Below, piece by piece: positions 34,670 through 39,544 of a stretch of 39,544 nt of DNA. Within the stretch, counting starts at the first letter, position 1; each line of letters opens with the position of its first letter. A model generated the notes under the pieces. It saw only the letters and a program-made list of their open reading frames with translations, was not told where the DNA came from and made no database searches. The position numbers and the translations under genes are program-made. This stretch comes from Actinomycetales bacterium JB111. Its GTDB lineage: Bacteria > Actinomycetota > Actinomycetes > Actinomycetales > Actinomycetaceae. The stretch is taken from the NCBI GenBank assembly GCA_900163555.1, contig FUHX01000056.1, positions 1 to 39,544 on the forward strand, in the 5' to 3' direction.

Positions 34670-35689
34670 ATGCCCGACGACGACGTCACCCCCTCGCCCG
34701 ATTCGTCACCGACGGACTGGGCTGGGTCGGGCACTGGCTCGGGCCGCGGGCGGGTGGCCGTCGTCGCGGGATCGTCGGGGCTGATCGGATCGGCGCTCGT
34801 CGACGCGCTGCTGGAGTCGGGGTGGCGGGTCCGGCGGCTCGTGCGACCGGGGAGTCGGTCGACGGGGCATGAGCGGCGCGGCGGAGATGTCTCGAACGTC
34901 GTGTGCGACCCGGCGACCGCCTCCCTCGACCCTGACTCACTCGCTGGAGCGTCGCTCGTGGTCAACCTCGCGGGCGCGGGCATCGGGGACAAGCGCTGGA
35001 CCGAGGCCCGGAAGGCGACGATCACCCTCTCCCGGACGTCCGCGACGTCCCTGCTAGCCGGAACGCTCGCGCAGTCGCTCCGCGCCGGCACCGTCGACGA
35101 AGGAGTTCGACTCCTTCAGGGCAGCGCCGTGGGCTGGTACGGCGACCGTGGCGACGAGGTGCTCACCGAGGACTCCCCCGCGGGATCCGGCTTCCTGGCC
35201 GAGGTGTGCGAGGCGTGGGAGTCCGCCGCGCGCCCGGCCGCGGATGCGGGCGCCTCGGTGACCTACCTGCGCACCGGCATCGTGCTGTCCTCCAAGGGCG
35301 GTGCGCTCGGACGGGTGCTGCCGCTCGCCAGGCTCGGCCTGTCCGGCCCCCTCGGGGGCGGGGAGCAGTGGTGGCCGTGGATCACGCTCGAGGACCACGT
35401 GCGGGCGCAGCTCTTCCTCGCGGACTCGACCCTGGCCGGTCCGGTCAACCTCGCGGCGCCCGGCGAGGCGCGGCAGAAGGACGTGCTCAGGGCCATCTCA
35501 CGCGAGCTCCGTCGGCCGTTCGGACTGCCTGTGCCCGGCTTCGCGCTGCGGGTCGCGCTCGGCGAGTTCGCCGAGGACGTCCTCGCCTCCCAGCGGATGC
35601 GCCCGCTGGCGCTCGAGGGCGCCGGGTTCGGGTTCTCGCACACCTCGCCCGAGGCCGCGGCTCGCGCACTCATGCACGACGGCGTCTGA
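34670..35689 (+). CDS. TIGR01777-family NAD(P)-binding epimerase-like protein
   Basis: A 339-residue SDR-superfamily protein of the YfcH/SulA-homologue group, function unknown. The Rossmann motif is VAVVAGSSGLIGSALVDALL after a disordered N-terminus of about 28 residues. Group hallmarks are NLAGAGIGDKRWTEARK, a YG dinucleotide in GSAVGWYGDRGDEVLTEDS, RTGIVLSSKGGAL and WITLEDHVRA. GGAGGA (34660-34665) precedes ATG 34670. It starts 13 nt after the lipB-lipA stop, so it is probably in the same transcript; there is no known link to lipoylation. A palindromic repeat element follows. Confidence 0.88.
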   Translation: MPDDDVTPSPDSSPTDWAGSGTGSGRGRVAVVAGSSGLIGSALVDALLESGWRVRRLVRPGSRSTGHERRGGDVSNVVCDPATASLDPDSLAGASLVVNLAGAGIGDKRWTEARKATITLSRTSATSLLAGTLAQSLRAGTVDEGVRLLQGSAVGWYGDRGDEVLTEDSPAGSGFLAEVCEAWESAARPAADAGASVTYLRTGIVLSSKGGALGRVLPLARLGLSGPLGGGEQWWPWITLEDHVRAQLFLADSTLAGPVNLAAPGEARQKDVLRAISRELRRPFGLPVPGFALRVALGEFAEDVLASQRMRPLALEGAGFGFSHTSPEAAARALMHDGV

Positions 35690-35708
35690 CCCCTGCACCT
35701 TCCCCACA

Positions 35709-35785
35709 CCCGCGAGGTAGGAACGGAACCCGCGACGTAGGGACTCCGAGTTCCTACCTCGGGCTCCCCGTTCCTACCTCACGGG
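35709..35785. repeat. 77-nt palindromic intergenic element, copy B
   Basis: Same architecture as the element at 17896-17973. The outer arms GAGGTAGGAACGG (35714-35726) and its complement (35768-35780) pair perfectly; the inner arms pair imperfectly. Four CGCGAGGTAGGAAC-like units occur at 20-nt spacing, forward at about 35711 and 35731, reverse with TTCCTACCTC at 35751 and 35771. It lies between convergent genes (epimerase-like and pit) and probably ends both transcripts. Confidence 0.85.
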
Positions 35786-35829
35786 AGGGGTGGGAGGAGT
35801 GGACCGGGAGGCGCGGTGGGACCCGGCGG

Positions 35830-37437
35830 TCAGAAGATCGCGCTGATGGCGACGTAACCGACGGCGCCCATGAGGGCCGTCGCGGGCAGCGTGACGATCC
35901 AGGCGAGGCCGATGGGCTTCATCAGCTGCCAGTTCGCGGTGCGGTTGACCAGCCCGATGCCGAGGATCGCGCCGATGAGCGTGTGGGTGGAGGACACCGG
36001 AAGGCCCGAGAAGGTCGCGAGCATGACGACCGCTGCCGCGGCGAGCTCCGCGGCGAACCCGCTGGCGGGGTGGATCTTCGTCAGCTTCTCGCCGACGGTC
36101 GTGATCACGCGGCGCCCGATGAACCACAGCCCGGACAGCATCGCGATACCGAAGGCCACCATCACGGGCGTGGGGACCGCCCCCTGCGCGGTCACGGCAC
36201 CGTCGCGCAGGGTGTCGAGGACGGCGGCGAACGGGCCCACCGCGTTGGAGATGTCGTTCGAGCCGTGGCTGAACGCGAACGCGCTGGCCGTGAAGACCTG
36301 CATCCAGGCGAAGAGCACGAACGTCGCGCGCGGCAGCGTCTGCGCGCGCAGCTTCGTGGTGAAGACACGGACGATCAGCCAGGCGGCCACCCCGATCACC
36401 ACGACGATCGCGACCTGCGCGGCAACACCGATGGGGAGATCGAGATTGCCGAGTCCCTTGAGGACGAGCATCCCGGCGATGATCATGGCGCCGCCGCCGG
36501 CAAGGATCGGACCCCACAGCTCCAGCGCCCGGTGCGGCCTGACCTCCCGCTCCTTCGCCGAGATCTCGTGCAGCTCGCGGTAGTACTCGGTGGACAGGGC
36601 GGCGGGGTCGTAGGTTCCCTTCCTCACCAGGGCGGCGTCCTGCTCCATCGAGAGCCGGTAGGACTCCTGCTGCATCTCCGTCAGCCGGCCCCGGCGTGCC
36701 TCGTGCTTCGTGCGATGTGCGTCGCGCTCGGTGCGCAGCGCCTCGATCGCCTCGTCGGCGCGCTCGTTGTAGCCGAGGATGCGTCGCTTGATGATCCAGT
36801 AGATTGCGAAGGCGAGCAGACCACCGCACAACGGCGACACGACCCACGAGATGGCGATCGTGCCGATGCCGCCCCACTGCACCATCCCGGGGCCGCCCGC
36901 ACCCGTCGCGATGCCCATCGTCACCGCCGCCCCGACGATCCCGCCGATGATCGCGTGCGTCGTCGACACGGGAAGACCGAAGCGCGTCGCGAGCATCAGC
37001 CAGATGCCGGCGCCGAGCAACGCAGCCATCATGACGAAGGCGAGGTGCGTGGCATCCCCCGCCAGGGCGTCGAGGTCGACGATCCCGCTGCGGACCGTCT
37101 CGGTCACACGGCCACCCGCCAGCACCGCCCCCGCGAGCTCGAAGACTGCCGCGATGAGCAGTGCCTGCTTCATGGTCAGCGTGCCGGCGCCCACCGACGT
37201 GCCGAACGAGTTCGCCACGTCGTTGCCGCCGATGTTGAACGCCATGAACAGGCCGAACACGATGGCGACGATGAGGACCGAGCGGCTGGCGCCGTCGCCC
37301 ATCCAACCGATCGACCACAGCGTGAAGGTCACCGCCGAGGCGACCAGCAGCAGACCGAAGAACAGGTGCAGCCACGTGTCGTTGCGGGTGATTGCTGGCG
37401 CCGAGTCGGTGGGCGGCGCCGGTGCGTCGATGGCCAA
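35830..37437 (-). CDS. pit: inorganic phosphate transporter, PiT family
   Basis: Low-affinity phosphate permease coupled to an ion gradient, in the cytoplasmic membrane, 535 residues. It has two inverted PiT repeats: GNDVANSFG at 71-79 with STTHAIIGG, and HGSNDISNAVGPF with SSTHTLIGA in the C-terminal half. About 10-12 membrane helices flank a cytoplasmic charged loop (about 230-300, ERADEAIEALRTERDAHRTK). The start is TTG at 37437, with GGGAAGGG 6 nt upstream; no ATG or GTG in this frame is better placed. A possible PHO-box-like repeat lies about 30 bp upstream. Confidence 0.92.
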   Translation of the reverse strand: MAIDAPAPPTDSAPAITRNDTWLHLFFGLLLVASAVTFTLWSIGWMGDGASRSVLIVAIVFGLFMAFNIGGNDVANSFGTSVGAGTLTMKQALLIAAVFELAGAVLAGGRVTETVRSGIVDLDALAGDATHLAFVMMAALLGAGIWLMLATRFGLPVSTTHAIIGGIVGAAVTMGIATGAGGPGMVQWGGIGTIAISWVVSPLCGGLLAFAIYWIIKRRILGYNERADEAIEALRTERDAHRTKHEARRGRLTEMQQESYRLSMEQDAALVRKGTYDPAALSTEYYRELHEISAKEREVRPHRALELWGPILAGGGAMIIAGMLVLKGLGNLDLPIGVAAQVAIVVVIGVAAWLIVRVFTTKLRAQTLPRATFVLFAWMQVFTASAFAFSHGSNDISNAVGPFAAVLDTLRDGAVTAQGAVPTPVMVAFGIAMLSGLWFIGRRVITTVGEKLTKIHPASGFAAELAAAAVVMLATFSGLPVSSTHTLIGAILGIGLVNRTANWQLMKPIGLAWIVTLPATALMGAVGYVAISAIF

Positions 37438-37465
37438 CGAGGGCCCTTCCCATGAGAGTCCGGTG

Positions 37466-37482
37466 GGTTAACTCGAGGTTAA
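37466..37482 (-). promoter_or_regulatory. candidate PhoP/PhoB-type direct repeat upstream of pit
   Basis: On the minus strand TTAACC-TCGAG-TTAACC, an 11-nt-period direct repeat like the sites of OmpR/PhoB-family phosphate regulators (for example TT(A/T/C)A(C/T)A-n5 repeats of Bacillus PhoP). Part of it (TAACCT) also fits a -10 hexamer, so the two readings compete. Confidence 0.4.
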
Positions 37483-37583
37483 GACACGAAGTCGCATCGG
37501 ATCGATGCAATGGGCAACAGAATCGTGCCTGCTTCGCCACTTCTCGGGCGAGAGACGCCCGCCGTCCGGTGCCCCCCGCCCGC

Positions 37584-38999
37584 TTATACGGCGTCCTCGG
37601 GCAGGGAGGGCCTCTCCCCGGCGCGCGGCGTGGGCCTCGGGATGAGCGCGGCAAGTACCGCCGAGGCGAGCGCGCACGCGAGCCCGAGCACGAACGCGAT
37701 CCGGAACCCCTCGAGGGTGGGCAGCGGAACGCCGTCGACCTCCCGCGTGTACTGGGCGAGGATCGCGGCGACTGCGGTCGCGGCGCTCGTGGTACCGAGG
37801 CCGCGCATGAGCGTGTTGAAGCCGTTCGACGCAGCGGTCTCGGAGGCCGGCACGGACCGCATGACGAGGGTCGGCATGGCCGCGAAGCCGAGCCCGATGC
37901 CGATCCCGACGAGGATGTTGATGCCGAGGACCACCCACGCGCCCAGCGTGACCCAGACCGAGATCGCGTACGCGACGGCGATGATGAGGGCGCCGATGAT
38001 GAGCAGCGGCTTCGGCCCCCACGAGTGCAGGAGCCGACCCGCGATCGGTGCCATGAGCAGCATCATCGCGCCGGAGGGCATGAGGATGAGGCCCGCCTGG
38101 ACGAGCGAGAGGCCGAGCCCGCCGACCTCCTCGGGCAGCTCGAGGAGCTGCGGGAAGGCGATGTTGGCGGCAAACAGTGCGAAGCCCATCGCGACGGAGG
38201 CAAGGTTCGTCATGAGCACCGGCCCGCGCGCGTTGACGACGAGGTCGACGAGCGGGTCCGTCACGCGCCGCTCCCACACGCCCCAGGCGAGGAGAACGGC
38301 GATCCCGCCGAGCCCGAAACCCATCGTCGGCACGGACGTCCAGCCCCAGTCCGCGCCCTTGGAGATGGCCAGGAGGACGCCGGTCAGCCCCACCGAGAGT
38401 CCGGCGACGCCGACGAGGTCGACCCGCCCACCCGTGCGGAGCGTGCTCGGCGGCACGACGAGGGCCATGAGGACGAGCACGACGACACCGAGGATCGCGG
38501 CCGACCAGAACAGCACGTGCCAGTCGGCCGTCTCGGTGATGTACGCGCTGATCGGCAGGCCGAGCGCGCCGCCCACGCCGAGGGTGGCGCTGACGAGCGC
38601 GATCGCCCCGCCCATCCTGTCCGGGTGCAGGACGTCGCGGAGGATGGAGATGCCGAGCGGGATGACACCCATGCCGGCGCCCTGGAGCCCGCGACCGACG
38701 ATGAGCGGCACGGCGGAGTACGAGATCGCGCAGATCACCGAACCGAGCACGAGGACGCCCATGAGGATGAGGGCGATCCGGCGCTTGCCGTACATGTCCC
38801 CGAGCCGCCCGGAGATCGGGGTGCACACGGCGGACACGAGCAGCGTCATCGTCACCGCCCACGCGGTCTCCTCACGCGGGGCGTCGAGGATCTGCGGCAG
38901 CCGGGACTGGATGGGGATGAGGAGCGTCTGCATGAACGACGCCGTCATTCCCGCGCCGGCGAGCACCGCGACGACGGCCCCGGGGCGAGGTGGTCGCAT
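37584..38999 (-). CDS. MFS transporter, DHA2/EmrB-QacA-like exporter
   Basis: A 471-residue multi-helix permease with 12-14 predicted membrane segments. The family motif A loop GRLGDMYGKRRI lies between helices 2 and 3, and the antiporter-type motif C appears as LGVGGALGLPISAYI. Helix 1 begins right after the start (MRPPRPGAVVAVLAGAGMTASF). Likely exports drugs or small metabolites by proton antiport; the substrate is unknown. ATG 38999 has AGGAG only 1 nt upstream; an in-frame GTG at 39038 (13 residues longer) is an alternative. Ends in TAA, uncommon here. No adjacent regulator gene is visible. Confidence 0.87.
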   Translation of the reverse strand: MRPPRPGAVVAVLAGAGMTASFMQTLLIPIQSRLPQILDAPREETAWAVTMTLLVSAVCTPISGRLGDMYGKRRIALILMGVLVLGSVICAISYSAVPLIVGRGLQGAGMGVIPLGISILRDVLHPDRMGGAIALVSATLGVGGALGLPISAYITETADWHVLFWSAAILGVVVLVLMALVVPPSTLRTGGRVDLVGVAGLSVGLTGVLLAISKGADWGWTSVPTMGFGLGGIAVLLAWGVWERRVTDPLVDLVVNARGPVLMTNLASVAMGFALFAANIAFPQLLELPEEVGGLGLSLVQAGLILMPSGAMMLLMAPIAGRLLHSWGPKPLLIIGALIIAVAYAISVWVTLGAWVVLGINILVGIGIGLGFAAMPTLVMRSVPASETAASNGFNTLMRGLGTTSAATAVAAILAQYTREVDGVPLPTLEGFRIAFVLGLACALASAVLAALIPRPTPRAGERPSLPEDAV

Positions 39000-39136
39000 G
39001 CTCCTGCGTGACTGCCCGCCCTGGGTCGCGCTGCTCACCGGGACATCTACTCCATTCGCGCTACGCCTCGTCGGCCCGTCCGGGCCCGTGCCAGCATAGG
39101 CCCGTCCCGCGCGCGCTCCCTTGGCGTCCCGGCTGG

Positions 39137-39544
39137 TCAGCCGCTCGGCGCGCAGGGCCTCGACTCGGCGATCGCCCAGCCGTTCGTCTCGCGGACGATC
39201 CGGAGCACCGCGCATGCCTCGCCGGGCGGATAGGTGCTCAGCTCCCCTCCGTCGACCGCCCGCCAGTCCGCCTGGGCGAGGACCGCCTCGGCCGTGAACT
39301 CCCCCGCCGCTACGGCGCCCTCCCGCACGACGACGTCGCTCACCCTCGTCTCGAGGCCCACCAGGTCGGTCGTCACCAGCGCGGCGCGAAGCGCCGCGTC
39401 AGCGTCCCGTGCCGGCGACCCGGGGGCGGTCACCGCCTCGAGCGCGGCTGGGTCGGATGCGATCAGCGCCGCGTCCCGCCGGTTCATGAGGTCGGAGAGC
39501 TGGTGGTCGGAGGGGTGGCGGACCGGCGGGACGGCGCCCGGCGC
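39137..39544 (-). CDS. C-terminal part of an unidentified protein, N-terminus beyond window edge
   Basis: The frame is open to the right edge (136 codons visible), so the ATG at 39487 is probably internal. The visible part starts with a Pro-rich stretch (APGAVPPVRHPS) and continues into a helical, Ala-rich segment (LMNRRDAALIASDPAALEAV, PGSPARDADAAL). It then has a beta-rich end with two cysteines (GEACAVLRIV, SRPCAPSG) that could form a disulfide, suggesting an extracytoplasmic NTF2-like or similar domain at the end of a membrane or kinase protein. Family not recognised. Confidence 0.65.
   Translation of the reverse strand, partial: APGAVPPVRHPSDHQLSDLMNRRDAALIASDPAALEAVTAPGSPARDADAALRAALVTTDLVGLETRVSDVVVREGAVAAGEFTAEAVLAQADWRAVDGGELSTYPPGEACAVLRIVRETNGWAIAESRPCAPSG

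Overview
The window is high-GC (about 70%) actinobacterial chromosome, most likely from the order Micrococcales. Evidence for this: an actinobacterial bc1-aa3 respiratory chain (diheme QcrC, three-helix Rieske QcrA, CtaF), a PPi-type phosphofructokinase, a DUF3043 protein, many GTG starts, 4-nt GTGA/ATGA gene overlaps, and repeated leaderless promoters (a TAnnnT-like -10 about 6 nt before the start codon). There are no tRNA or rRNA genes, insertion sequences, phage genes or CRISPR arrays. Gene density is that of a core chromosome.

Layout, left to right. 1-6220: a truncated PPi-phosphofructokinase (minus); then on plus a small membrane protein, a long-chain acyl-CoA ligase, a DEDDh exonuclease/GIY-YIG nuclease fusion and a stand-alone RAM-domain protein. 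6253-12464: trpD and a pseudo-receiver gene (minus), divergent from ctaE-qcrC-qcrA-qcrB. 12541-13371: sodA with a dyad-rich leader. 13478-17866: a sugar locus with a xylulokinase-like FGGY kinase (minus) divergent from an aldo/keto reductase, a DeoC-type aldolase and a SorC-type regulator. 18004-21136: ctaC-ctaD-ctaF (minus). 21435-22908: an FKBP lipoprotein and an ErpA-type Fe-S carrier. 23117-27502: glycerate kinase and M20 dipeptidase (minus), a DUF3043 protein (plus), pyrD (minus). 27561-35689: pepA, lpd, a 2-oxo acid dehydrogenase E2 with two lipoyl domains, one ORF fusing LipB and LipA, and a TIGR01777 epimerase-like protein. 35830-39544: a PiT phosphate transporter, an MFS exporter and a partial secreted-type protein (all minus).

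How the genes work together. CtaC/D/E/F and QcrA/B/C together encode the bc1-aa3 supercomplex, split between two loci about 5.6 kb apart. The lpd/E2 pair needs lipoylation, and 220 bp downstream lies the machinery for it. That machinery is the most unusual item here: octanoyltransferase (LipB) and lipoyl synthase (LipA) form one uninterrupted 687-residue frame, joined by a linker of about 150 residues carrying a CxC-x6-CxC-GGH cysteine cluster.

The second unusual item is a pair of about 78-nt palindromic elements (17896-17973 and 35709-35785). Each is built of four 20-nt-spaced copies of a CGCGAGGTAGGAAC-like unit arranged two forward, two reverse, and each sits between convergent genes.
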